Shown piece after piece: positions 8,366 through 15,882 of a DNA stretch of 64,000 nt. The first letter of the stretch is position 1. Every line of letters starts with the position of its first letter. The position numbers were made by a program, and so were the translations under genes. A model generated the notes under the pieces. The model was not told the origin of the DNA. It did no database searches and saw only the letters and a list, made by a program, of their open reading frames with translations. The stretch is taken from positions 1-64,000 of the forward strand of contig NZ_WMBA01000006.1 of NCBI RefSeq assembly GCF_009707865.1, read 5' to 3'. This DNA comes from Amycolatopsis pithecellobii (GTDB lineage Bacteria; Actinomycetota; Actinomycetes; Mycobacteriales; Pseudonocardiaceae).

Positions 8366-9211
8366 TCAATATCGTTCCGCGGCTTCGGCGATCAGTGCCA
8401 GTGAGTCGTCCGGTTTCAACGCCGCTGCACGCAGATGATCGAACATGAGCGAATAGCGCCGGACATCGGGGGGTAGTTCCAGAAAGAAACCGCCGGACGT
8501 ACTGTCCACATAGACCACGTCCTGATCGGCCTGTTCGGGAAAACCGAGGATCAGAAACGGGCCTTCCATGCCGGGATGGGCGCCCGCGCCGAAAGGCACG
8601 ACCTGAATGGTCACATGGGGCGACTGCCCGACTTCGAGGAGTCGTTTCGCCTGCTGTCCCATCACTTCCGGCCCCCCGACCATCCGGTGCAAAACGGCCT
8701 CGTCGATCACCGCCCAGTAGTCCGGCGGGGTCGGATCGGACAGCAATTGCTGGCGCGCCACCCTGGCGGCAACGCGACGTTCCACTTCCGATTCCTCCGA
8801 ATCCGGGCGCATTGCCCGGATCACCTCCCGGGCATAAGGCTCGGTCTGCAACAGACCGGGCACGATCAGCGCCTGGAAAGCACGCAACGAGCTGGCATCG
8901 GCCTCGAGCCCGACGAAGGTGCCCGTGAAGACTTCCTTGTAGGCATGCCACCAACCCGGTTTACGGGCTTCCCTGGCGAGCTGGACGAGCGCTTCCCGTT
9001 CGTCACCGGTGAGCCCGTACAGCTCCAGCATGTCCCGGGCATCACGCGGGGTGACCCCGACATGTCCCGTTTCGATCCGGCTCACCTTCGAGGCGGAGCA
9101 TTCGAGCTTTTCGCCCACCTCGTCGATGGTCAGATCGGCCGCTTCCCGTAACCGGCGCAACTCGCTCGCGAGCCGCCTGCGCCGAATGGTGGGACCCTGA
9201 CCCCGTTTCAC
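8366..9211 (-). CDS. XRE-family regulator with DUF5753-type sensor domain
   Basis: A 281-residue DNA-binding protein. The N-terminal helix-turn-helix reads LRRLREAADLTIDEVGEKL followed by SASKVSRIETG. The C-terminal domain has the Scr1-family hallmarks QALIVPGLLQTEPYAR, a VVPFGAGAHPGMEGPF segment and VVYVDSTSGG. I place the start at GTG 9211, preceded by GGAGG; the upstream ATG lacks a site. It is co-directional with DUF397 and divergent from a small Cys-containing gene across 226 bp that holds a 15-bp palindrome, likely its operator. Confidence 0.9.
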   Translation of the reverse strand: MKRGQGPTIRRRRLASELRRLREAADLTIDEVGEKLECSASKVSRIETGHVGVTPRDARDMLELYGLTGDEREALVQLAREARKPGWWHAYKEVFTGTFVGLEADASSLRAFQALIVPGLLQTEPYAREVIRAMRPDSEESEVERRVAARVARQQLLSDPTPPDYWAVIDEAVLHRMVGGPEVMGQQAKRLLEVGQSPHVTIQVVPFGAGAHPGMEGPFLILGFPEQADQDVVYVDSTSGGFFLELPPDVRRYSLMFDHLRAAALKPDDSLALIAEAAERY

Positions 9212-9343
9212 TGGTGCACCTCCGCGTTGGCCGTCGCCCATTCTCCGGTCGTTTCTCAGCGCCGTTACTACATCTAAGCAGCCGATTCTCCCAGGGAAGC
9301 GAGGGTGACCTCCTCGTCCGGGTTAGTTTCGCCAGAATGGCCT

Positions 9344-9358
9344 ACTGCAAATTGCAGT
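9344..9358. promoter_or_regulatory. 15-bp palindrome between XRE regulator and divergent gene
   Basis: ACTGCAA-A-TTGCAGT is a perfect palindrome in the divergent intergenic region, and its AT content is much higher than the surroundings. It is a good candidate operator for the adjacent XRE regulator. Confidence 0.5.
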
Positions 9359-9437
9359 TTGCGGTTGTAAGGTAGCGTCCTGCGTTCGCTTCCGGGAAAT
9401 CAGTAGCGTCCCGGCGGACGAATTCACAGGAGGCGGC

Positions 9438-9791
9438 GTGTACGACGGCAATCCACTCGACGGAGGGCTCCGGACGTCGGTGCACCAGCGCCTCGACGAT
9501 CTTGCCCGTGCCGCCGGCCGGCGCGATCCCCGCCGGGCAGCGGAGCTTTCCCGGCAGGAGATCCCGTTGCTCGTACAGGCATTGCGCTCGGTGCTGGCCG
9601 CGCACGAACCCGACGAGCACGGCCACTGCCCGGTCTGTCACCCGAAATCCGCGTGGCTGCCGTTCCGGCGCCACAACCGGCTGCCGTGCCGCGCGTATCT
9701 CGCGGTGCAGCTACGACTCGGCAACGCGGAAACGGCCGTGCCACTGCAGCGCCGCCGTCATCGCGCCACTCACCTGCATTCGGTGAGCTGA
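9438..9791 (+). CDS. Small protein with Cys-x2-Cys motif
   Basis: A 117-residue protein starting GTG after AGGAGG. The N-terminal half is helical (VHQRLDDLARAAGRRDPRRA). The centre has HGHCPVCHPKSAW and later LPCRAYL, so His/Cys residues could bind zinc or iron. The C-terminus is basic. It is divergently transcribed from the XRE/DUF397 pair, an arrangement I associate with actinobacterial regulator islands, but I do not know its function. Its stop is 2 bp from the convergent TesB stop. Confidence 0.7.
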   Translation: MYDGNPLDGGLRTSVHQRLDDLARAAGRRDPRRAAELSRQEIPLLVQALRSVLAAHEPDEHGHCPVCHPKSAWLPFRRHNRLPCRAYLAVQLRLGNAETAVPLQRRRHRATHLHSVS

Positions 9792-9793
9792 GG

Positions 9794-10699
9794 TCACGAC
9801 ACGCGCAGCAGGCCCTCCTGCACGACGGTCGCGATGAGCGTGCCGTCAGCGGCGAAGAAGCGGCCGGTGGCCAGGCCGCGCCCGCCGGACGCCGATGGCG
9901 ACTCCGTGTCGTAGAGAAACCATTCGTCCGCGCGGAACGGGCGGTGGAACCACAGCGCATGATCGAGGCTGGCGCCGCTGACCGAATCGAGTTCCCAGTA
10001 GACCCCGTGCCGGGCGAGCGGGGAGTCGAGCAGCGTCATGTCCGAGGCGTAGGTCAGCACGCAGACGTGCAGCAGGTCCTCGTCGGGAAGGCTGCCGTCG
10101 GCACGCATCCAGACCTGGTTGCGCCCGGTGGCGGCGCCGGTCTCGCGGGTCATCCACGGCGGGTCGTTGATGTAGCGGATATCGATCGGCCGCGGTCGCG
10201 TACGAGCGCCGCTCAGCCCAGGGAAGCCACGGATGCGTTCGGCGAACGTCGGCAGTGTCTCGGGAGCGGGCACGTCCGGCATGTGGTCGGCGTGATCGAG
10301 GCCCGGCTCCGGCTGCTGGAACGACGCGGACAACGCGAAGATCGCCTTGCCGCGCTGGATCGCGACCGCGCGCCGGGTCGTGAACGACCGGCCGTCGCGG
10401 GTGCGGTCGACCTCGTAGACGATCGGGATGCTCGGGTCACCGGGCCGGATGAAGTAGGCATGCAGGGAGTGCACCTTGCGTTCCGTCGGCACGGTGCGTC
10501 CGGCGGCGACGAGCGCCTGGCCCGCGACCTGGCCACCGAACACCCGAACAGGCGATGCGGCCGGGCTCACGCCGCGGAAGATGTTCTCCTCGATCTGTTC
10601 CAGGTCCAGCAGGTCGACCAGGTGATCGAGCACCTGCTGCCCACCGGCGCCCTCCTCGGCCGCCAACCGTGCCGCGGCGTCTTTCGCCAGGTCTGTCAT
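9794..10699 (-). CDS. tesB: Acyl-CoA thioesterase II
   Basis: A 301-residue double-hotdog thioesterase hydrolysing acyl-CoA to fatty acid and CoA. Typical features are FGGQVAGQALVAAGRTVP with VHSLHAYFIRPGDP in the N-terminal hotdog, TRRAVAIQRGKAIFALSASFQ, and the second hotdog with TYASDMTLLDSPL, SLDHALWFHRPFRADEWFLYD and GRFFAADGTLIATVVQEGL. The second hotdog carries the TesB catalytic set (Asp in SDM, a Thr/Ser and Gln in VQEGL). The length matches the family. It lies downstream of pyruvate kinase with an intergenic repeat block between them. Confidence 0.95.
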   Translation of the reverse strand: MTDLAKDAAARLAAEEGAGGQQVLDHLVDLLDLEQIEENIFRGVSPAASPVRVFGGQVAGQALVAAGRTVPTERKVHSLHAYFIRPGDPSIPIVYEVDRTRDGRSFTTRRAVAIQRGKAIFALSASFQQPEPGLDHADHMPDVPAPETLPTFAERIRGFPGLSGARTRPRPIDIRYINDPPWMTRETGAATGRNQVWMRADGSLPDEDLLHVCVLTYASDMTLLDSPLARHGVYWELDSVSGASLDHALWFHRPFRADEWFLYDTESPSASGGRGLATGRFFAADGTLIATVVQEGLLRVS

Positions 10700-10715
10700 A
10701 TCGAGAACCTACAGT

Positions 10716-10760
10716 CGCGCGCAGCGCGTCGATGAGGGGCGGTGGTCGGGCGAGGGGCTG
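10716..10760. repeat. Intergenic block, copy 1 of 2
   Basis: Contains CGCGTCGATGAGGGGCGG and GGTCGGGCGAGGGG, almost identical to 48331-48376. Both copies sit on the same side of a gene start with the previous gene's stop at the other edge. On the minus strand the block includes a GACGCGCTGCGCGC hairpin followed by TAGGTT, a possible -10. Confidence 0.6.
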
Positions 10761-10763
10761 GCG

Positions 10764-12188
10764 TTATGCGTGATCGTCTTCGCCCAGGCGGTGCACCCGT
10801 ATGAGATTTGTCGTACCGATCGTGCCGGGCGGCGAGCCGGCGACGATGACCACCAGGTCACCGGGCTGGTAGCGCTCCATCTCCAGCATCGCGCGGTCGA
10901 CCTGCTCGATCATCTTGTCCGTCGAGTCGACCTTCGGCACCAGGTACGTCACGGTGCCCCAGGTCATGGACAGCTGACTGCGCACGCACTCCTCGGGGGT
11001 GAACGCGAGCAGCGGCAGCCGGGTGTGCAGCCGGGCCAGCCGGCGCACCGTGTCCCCGGACTGGGTGAACGCGACCAGTGCCTTGGCGTTGAGCCGCTCG
11101 CCGATGTCCCGCGCCGCGTAGGAGATGACGCCCCGCTTGGTCCGCGGGACATGCGAAAGCGGCGGCACGGTGGGCGAATCCGTCTCGACGGCCTCCACGA
11201 TCCGGCCCATCGTGCGCACCGTTTCGATCGGGTAGCGGCCGACGCTGGTCTCGCCGGAGAGCATCACCGCGTCGGTGCCGTCGAGCACCGCGTTGGCGAC
11301 GTCGGAGGCCTCGGCCCGGGTCGGGCGAGAGTTGTTGATCATCGAGTCGAGCATCTGGGTGGCCACGATGACCGGCTTGGCGTTTTCCCGCGCGATCTGG
11401 ATCGCGCGCTTCTGCACCAGCGGCACCTGCTCCAGCGGGAGCTCGACCCCCAGGTCACCGCGGGCGACCATGACCCCGTCGAACGCGAGCACGATCGCCT
11501 CGAGGTTGTAGACCGCTTCGGGCTTCTCGAGCTTCGCGATCACCGGCACCCGCGGCTTGCCGAGCCGGTCCATCACCTGGTGCACCAGGTCGATGTCGGC
11601 GGGCGAGCGGACGAAGGACAGCGCCACGAAGTCCACGCCGAGCTCCAGCGCGAACTCCAGGTCCTCGATGTCCTTGTCCGACATCGCGGGCACGGACACG
11701 TCCATGCCCGGCAGCGAGACGCCCTTGTTGTTGCTGACGGGACCGCCCTCGGTGACCTCGCAGACCACGTCGGGGCCCTCGACGTCCTTCACGACCAGGC
11801 CGACGTTGCCATCGTCGACGAGCAGCCGGTCACCGGGCTTGGCGTCCTTGGCGAGGCCCTTGTAGGTGGTGGACACGCGGTCATGGGTGCCCGCGACGTC
11901 CTCCACGGTGATGCGCACGATGTCTCCCGTGCGCCACTCGACCGGCCCGCCGGCGAACGTGCCGAGGCGGATCTTCGGGCCCTGCAGGTCGGCCAGGATG
12001 CCCACGGCGCGCCCGGTCGCGGCGGCGGCTTCGCGCACCATGTCGAACACCTGCTTGTGATCGCCGTGGCTGCCGTGGCTGAAATTCATCCGGGCCACGT
12101 CCATCCCGGCATCGACGAGAGCCCGCACTTTGTCCGCGGTCGCGGTGGCGGGACCCATCGTACAAACGATCTTCGCGCGTCGGCTCAC
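10764..12188 (-). CDS. pyk: Pyruvate kinase
   Basis: A 474-residue glycolytic enzyme converting PEP and ADP to pyruvate and ATP. The start is a GTG at 12188, giving the canonical SRRAKIVCTMGPAT N-terminus; a further upstream ATG adds residues that do not fit. The MNFSHGSHGDH segment, MVARGDLGVELP, the active-site Lys in PVIAKLEKPEAV, ATQMLDSM and the C-terminal allosteric domain (FTQSGDTVRRLARLHTRLP) are intact. It is monocistronic or followed by tesB. Confidence 0.97.
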   Translation of the reverse strand: MSRRAKIVCTMGPATATADKVRALVDAGMDVARMNFSHGSHGDHKQVFDMVREAAAATGRAVGILADLQGPKIRLGTFAGGPVEWRTGDIVRITVEDVAGTHDRVSTTYKGLAKDAKPGDRLLVDDGNVGLVVKDVEGPDVVCEVTEGGPVSNNKGVSLPGMDVSVPAMSDKDIEDLEFALELGVDFVALSFVRSPADIDLVHQVMDRLGKPRVPVIAKLEKPEAVYNLEAIVLAFDGVMVARGDLGVELPLEQVPLVQKRAIQIARENAKPVIVATQMLDSMINNSRPTRAEASDVANAVLDGTDAVMLSGETSVGRYPIETVRTMGRIVEAVETDSPTVPPLSHVPRTKRGVISYAARDIGERLNAKALVAFTQSGDTVRRLARLHTRLPLLAFTPEECVRSQLSMTWGTVTYLVPKVDSTDKMIEQVDRAMLEMERYQPGDLVVIVAGSPPGTIGTTNLIRVHRLGEDDHA

Positions 12189-12243
12189 GGTGGAAAGCGT
12201 AGTCCTTCGCCGCCCATTCGTCTTTACCGATCCCGAGATCGAG

Positions 12244-12918
12244 TCAGCGCCTGGGGTTTTCACTCACCCCGACGTGGTCGCGTGCCCATTCGTTGAACTC
12301 CCGCACCTGCCGCCACGCCTTGCGCACCCGGTCCAGGCACGCGCGTTCGTGCAGCGTGTCGTCGGGTTCCCAGGTGCGGACCGCGTACAGCGAGCGGTGC
12401 TTGAGCAGGTCGAGACGCGGGTGGTCCTCGGCGAATCCGCGCGGCCTGGTGCGCAAGGTGTCGCCCGCGATCTGCCAGCCCGCTTTGCGGAGTTTGCCGA
12501 GAATTCGCTCGAGCGCCCTGCCGTGGATGTCGGTGTCGACGGCCTGCCGGAACCGCGCCAGCTGATCGGACTGGAGGTGGAAACAACCGCCACCGACCCG
12601 CAGACCGCCCGACGACAGCTCGACGTAATAGGCGCCACCGCCGCGGCCCTGCTCGATCACCGCGCCGCAGTGGGTTTTATATCGACTCTTGACTGTGTCT
12701 TTGCGGGCGAACCGGACATCGCGATGCGGCCGGAAGACCTTGCCCTCACCGAAGTCCGGCGCGAATTCCGGGGTCAGCTCGGCCAGCAGCGCCTCCATCG
12801 GGGCGCGCACGTGCTCGCGGTAGATCGACAGGTTGTCTTCCCAGTACGGCTTCGAATTGTCGGCGAGCAACCCGTCGTAGAACTCGACCGCGTGTTCTCC
12901 GAATCCCGCGAACGTCAC
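12244..12918 (-). CDS. DUF2461 family protein
   Basis: A 224-residue protein of the DUF2461/TIGR02453 family: N-terminal FYDGLLADNSKPYWEDN, then FRPHRDVRFARKDTVKSRYKTH and the glycine-rich GGGAYYVELSSGGLRVGGG core. Members are widespread but without firmly established activity. It lies 55 bp upstream of pyk in the same direction. The family assignment is firm; the function is unknown. Confidence 0.9.
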   Translation of the reverse strand: MTFAGFGEHAVEFYDGLLADNSKPYWEDNLSIYREHVRAPMEALLAELTPEFAPDFGEGKVFRPHRDVRFARKDTVKSRYKTHCGAVIEQGRGGGAYYVELSSGGLRVGGGCFHLQSDQLARFRQAVDTDIHGRALERILGKLRKAGWQIAGDTLRTRPRGFAEDHPRLDLLKHRSLYAVRTWEPDDTLHERACLDRVRKAWRQVREFNEWARDHVGVSENPRR

Positions 12919-13025
12919 GCGTCAGACGATAGCCACCGTCACCGACAAGAGTGATGGACCGTTTGCCTCGCGACTGCGACGGGAAGGGCCTTGGGAGTCC
13001 GAAGTGTCCAGAGGAGGGAATCACC

Positions 13026-13238
13026 GTGAACTTGTTCGACAAGGCGAAGGAAGCCATGGGCAAGCACCCCGACCAGGCCGACCAGGGCATCGACAAGGCC
13101 GCCGACGCGGCGAAGTCGAAGTGGGGTGAGCACGGCGACCAGATCGACCAGGCCGCGGAGAAGGCGAAGGGCTTCACCCACCAGCCCGGTGAGCAGGAGC
13201 CGCCGCCGGAGCCCCCGCCGCAGGAACCACCTGCCTGA
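13026..13238 (+). CDS. MT0933-like small antitoxin/stress protein
   Basis: A 70-residue hydrophilic protein starting GTG after GAGGAGGG. It contains repeated amphipathic helices (LFDKAKEAMGKHPDQADQGI and a second EHGDQIDQAAEKAKGF) and ends in a Pro/Glu tail with PPPEPPPQEPP. This matches the MT0933-like antitoxin family, small Lys/Asp/Gln-rich proteins often found alone. No toxin gene is adjacent, so a true antitoxin role is unproven. Upstream, GTTT (12961) and GGGAAG (12981) at 16-bp spacing loosely resemble a SigB/SigF promoter. Confidence 0.75.
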   Translation: MNLFDKAKEAMGKHPDQADQGIDKAADAAKSKWGEHGDQIDQAAEKAKGFTHQPGEQEPPPEPPPQEPPA

Positions 13239-13247
13239 CCACGTGCG

Positions 13248-13280
13248 CTTCGGGGGCGGCGAACTTCGCCGCCCCCGAAG
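13248..13280. terminator. Bidirectional hairpin between convergent genes
   Basis: A perfect 16-bp stem (CTTCGGGGGCGGCGAA pairing with its complement across one base) lies between the convergent antitoxin-like gene and the chitinase gene. It can terminate transcription from both sides. Confidence 0.8.
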
Positions 13281-13286
13281 TCGTGT

Positions 13287-14486
13287 TCAGCCGGTGACCG
13301 CGGTGATCAGCTCACCGCCCGGGGTGTCACCGGACAGCTCCCAGACGAAGGCACCGCCGAGACCCTGTTCACGCGCGTACCCGATCTTGCCGCCGATCGT
13401 GCTCGGCGTGTCGTAGCTCCACCATTCGTTGCCGCAGAACGCATACGCGGTGCCGGCGATCGTGCCGGTCACCGGGCAGCGGGTGGTCAGCAGCTTGTAA
13501 TCTTCGATCCCTGCTTCGTATTTGCCCGGCGCCGGGCCAGTCGCGGCGCCGCCCGGCGCGGACTGCGTGACACCGGTCCAGCCGCGCCCGTAGAAACCGA
13601 TCCCCAGCAACAGTTTGTTCGCGGGTACCCCCTTCGACTTGAGCTTCTGAATCGCGGCGTCGGCGTAGAACCCGGCGGTGGGAATGCCGTTGTAGGACGT
13701 CAACGGCGAGTGCGGTGCAGTCGGCCCGTCCGGATCGAAGCCGCCGAAATAGTCATAGGTCATCACGTTGTACCAGTCGGCATACTGGGCCGCGCCGCCG
13801 TAATCAGCCGCGTCGATCTTGCCGCCGGACGTGCCGTCGGCGGTGATCGCGGCGGTCACCAGCTCGTTGCCGAACCGCGAGCGCAACGCGGACATCAGGT
13901 TCGTGAACGCGGACGTACCGCTGGTGTCACAGGAAAGCCCGCAGGCATTGGGGTATTCCCAGTCGATGTCGATCCCGTCGAACACGCCCGCCCAGCGCGG
14001 ATCGTGCAGCAGGTTGTAGCAGGAATCCGCGAATGCGGCCGGGTTCTGCGCCGCTTGCGGGAAACCACCGGACCAGTTCCAGCCGCCGAAGGAATAGATC
14101 ACCTTCAACCCGGGATGCATCGCCTTCAATCGCTTGAGCTGACCGAAGTTCCCGCGCAACGCCCCGTTGTCCCACGTGTCGGGGACGCCGTCGACGCTGG
14201 TGTCCGCGGTGTAGGCCTTGTCATAGGCGGCGTAGGGGTCGCCGATGACGCACTGGCCGTTCGTCACGTTGCCGAAGGCGTAGTTGATGTGCGTCAGTTT
14301 CCCCGCCGTGCCGCTCGTCTCGACGTTCTTCACATGATAATTGCGGTCGTACACGCCCCATTCGGTGAAATAGCCGACCACTTTTCCCACGGGGGCGGCA
14401 GTGGCGGCCGGTGGCGTGAACGTGATGGTCATCAGCACCGCGGCGAGCGCGCCCGCGACGGTGTCCCACTTTCGATTCCGGAACAT
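13287..14486 (-). CDS. Secreted GH18 chitinase
   Basis: A 399-residue exported chitinase. It has a Sec signal peptide (MFRNRKWDTVAGALAAVLMT followed by an Ala-rich region with APVGKV cleavage), then a GH18 barrel with FDGIDIDWEYP (the DxxDxDxE motif, Glu as acid) and a late WSYDTPSTIGGKIGYAREQG substrate segment. There is no carbohydrate-binding module, so it is a minimal GH18 enzyme. The start at 14486 follows GGGAGAAA. Upstream lies a twin DasR-like operator, indicating induction by N-acetylglucosamine, as for Streptomyces chitinases. Confidence 0.95.
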   Translation of the reverse strand: MFRNRKWDTVAGALAAVLMTITFTPPAATAAPVGKVVGYFTEWGVYDRNYHVKNVETSGTAGKLTHINYAFGNVTNGQCVIGDPYAAYDKAYTADTSVDGVPDTWDNGALRGNFGQLKRLKAMHPGLKVIYSFGGWNWSGGFPQAAQNPAAFADSCYNLLHDPRWAGVFDGIDIDWEYPNACGLSCDTSGTSAFTNLMSALRSRFGNELVTAAITADGTSGGKIDAADYGGAAQYADWYNVMTYDYFGGFDPDGPTAPHSPLTSYNGIPTAGFYADAAIQKLKSKGVPANKLLLGIGFYGRGWTGVTQSAPGGAATGPAPGKYEAGIEDYKLLTTRCPVTGTIAGTAYAFCGNEWWSYDTPSTIGGKIGYAREQGLGGAFVWELSGDTPGGELITAVTG

Positions 14487-14530
14487 GCTTTCTCCCCGAC
14501 CCTGGACAGAAGGGACGAACAGCACGGTAA

Positions 14531-14565
14531 GTGGACTAGACCATCAATTCAATGGTCTAGTCCAC
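14531..14565 (-). promoter_or_regulatory. Paired DasR-like operators (dre) upstream of chitinase
   Basis: GTGGACTAGACCAT (14531-14544) and ATGGTCTAGTCCAC (14552-14565) are perfect inverted copies 7 bp apart. Each resembles the DasR consensus of the type ACTGGTCTAGACCAGT, with the TGGTCTAG/CTAGACCA core. They lie 45-79 bp upstream of the chitinase start. Confidence 0.8.
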
Positions 14566-14606
14566 TATTCCCGACGAAAGTAGCAGCCGATGTCCGGGCA
14601 GCCGGC

Positions 14607-15632
14607 TCAGCCGAAAAAGACCTCGGCTTCTTCGTAGCGCTCCGCCGGCACCGTTTTCAGCTCGGCGGTCGCCTCGGCGAGCTTGACGCGCACGATGTCC
14701 GTGCCCCGCAACGCGACCATGACCCCGAAGTCGCCATCGGTGACGGCATCCACCGCGTGCAGACCGAAGCGCGTCGCGAGCACCCGGTCGTACGCCGTCG
14801 GCGTGCCACCACGCTGGACGTGCCCGAGCACCACCGCACGCGACTCCTTGCCGGTGCGCGCCGCGATCTCGTCGGCAAGCCAGGTGCCGATACCGCCGAG
14901 CCGGACGTGCCCGAACGCGTCTTTTTCGCCGCTGGTCAGCATTTCCGCGCCACCCTCGGGCAGCGCACCCTCGGCGACCACGATGATCGGCGCGTACATC
15001 CGCTCGAACCGGCGCTCCACCCATTCGACGACCTGGTCGACGGAGAACGGCCGCTCCGGTACCAGGATCACGTTCGCACCACCGGCCAGCCCCGAGTGCA
15101 GCGCGATCCAGCCCGCGTGCCGGCCCATCACCTCGACCACGATGGCGCGGTAGTGCGATTCGGCGGTGGTGCGCAGCCGGTCGATCGCCTCGGTCGCGAT
15201 GTGCACCGCGGTGTCGAAGCCGAACGTGTAGTCGGTGGCCGCGAGGTCGTTGTCGATCGTCTTGGGCACCCCGACGACCCCGATACCGTCGTCGGTCAGC
15301 TTCTTGGCGACCCCGAGGGTGTCCTCGCCGCCGATCGCGATCAGTGCGTCGATCTTCTGCTCGGCGAGCGTCGCCCTGATCCGGTCGACGCCGCCGTCCT
15401 CCTTGTACGGGTTGGTGCGCGAGGAGCCGAGGATCGTGCCGCCGCGGGTGAGGATCTCCTCGACGTCGGCCAGCCCGAGCGGCCTGCTCTCACCGGTCAT
15501 CGGGCCACGCCAGCCACTGCGGAACCCGACGACGTCCCAGCCGTTGGTCTCGATCCCCTTGCGGACCACCGCCCGGATCACCGCGTTCAGCCCGGGGCAG
15601 TCGCCGCCACCGGTCAGCACCCCCACTCGCAT
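14607..15632 (-). CDS. pfp: 6-phosphofructokinase, PPi-type signature
   Basis: A 341-residue phosphofructokinase phosphorylating fructose-6-phosphate. Two positions decide the phosphoryl donor. Gly104 of ATP-dependent E. coli PFK is Asp here (IAIGGEDTLG), and Gly124 is Lys (VPKTIDNDL). Asp/Lys at these positions is the PPi-dependent signature, as in the Amycolatopsis methanolica enzyme. Catalytic TIDND and the MGRHAGWIALHSG segment are intact. PPi-PFK is reversible and saves ATP. It is alone in its transcription unit. Confidence 0.92.
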   Translation of the reverse strand: MRVGVLTGGGDCPGLNAVIRAVVRKGIETNGWDVVGFRSGWRGPMTGESRPLGLADVEEILTRGGTILGSSRTNPYKEDGGVDRIRATLAEQKIDALIAIGGEDTLGVAKKLTDDGIGVVGVPKTIDNDLAATDYTFGFDTAVHIATEAIDRLRTTAESHYRAIVVEVMGRHAGWIALHSGLAGGANVILVPERPFSVDQVVEWVERRFERMYAPIIVVAEGALPEGGAEMLTSGEKDAFGHVRLGGIGTWLADEIAARTGKESRAVVLGHVQRGGTPTAYDRVLATRFGLHAVDAVTDGDFGVMVALRGTDIVRVKLAEATAELKTVPAERYEEAEVFFG

Positions 15633-15740
15633 GGGAACCAGCCTTTCGAAGATTGTTCTGCGTCACACTTGTGGCCGTCAGGGTAGCCGGGGTTGGCCTT
15701 GATCGGTCAAGCGGTCAGCGCCTTTGGTAGGGTCGCGTTC

Positions 15741-15809
15741 GTGCAGCGGTATTTCTGGTTTAGCGGGCCGGCCCTGGGTGGGCCAGCCGGCGAGATCGCC
15801 GCGCGCTGA
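15741..15809 (+). CDS. Aromatic leader peptide of DAHP synthase gene
   Basis: A 22-codon frame starting GTG reads VQRYFWFSGPALGGPAGEIAAR then TGA (the residues are split here only for clarity: VQRYFWFSGP-ALGGPAGEIAAR). Tyr-Phe-Trp-Phe in a row is what an attenuator for aromatic amino acid synthesis needs. A -10-like TAGGGT ends 7 bp before the GTG, so the transcript may be leaderless. A hairpin follows before the DAHP synthase start. Confidence 0.7.
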   Translation: MQRYFWFSGPALGGPAGEIAAR

Positions 15810-15833
15810 ACCTCCACCCTTGAGCCGGAACAC

Positions 15834-15862
15834 GACCGGCTCGGGTGCGACGCGGGCCGGTC
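15834..15862 (+). promoter_or_regulatory. Attenuator-like hairpin before DAHP synthase
   Basis: GACCGGC (15834-15840) pairs with GCCGGTC (15856-15862). It lies between the leader-peptide stop and the DAHP synthase ATG. Upstream GGCCC/GGGCC segments inside the leader (about 15770-15784) could form the competing structure. Confidence 0.5.
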
Positions 15863-15882
15863 ACGAAAGGATCGAACCCGTC

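Noticed and set aside
10770-12296. 508-codon open frame on the plus strand opposite pyruvate kinase
   Set aside because: It is the antisense shadow of a conserved, GC3-rich gene; the translation has no domain and the opposite strand encodes a complete enzyme.
12951-13025. Extended N-terminus for the small antitoxin-like protein
   Set aside because: A strong GAGGAGGG site precedes the GTG at 13026; the extension would cover promoter-like DNA.
13026-13238. Toxin-antitoxin pair
   Set aside because: No adjacent toxin gene; many MT0933-like proteins occur alone.
13710-15686. 658-codon plus-strand frame crossing chitinase and phosphofructokinase
   Set aside because: It spans two real minus-strand genes and their regulatory gap, with low-complexity Arg/His/Gly composition.
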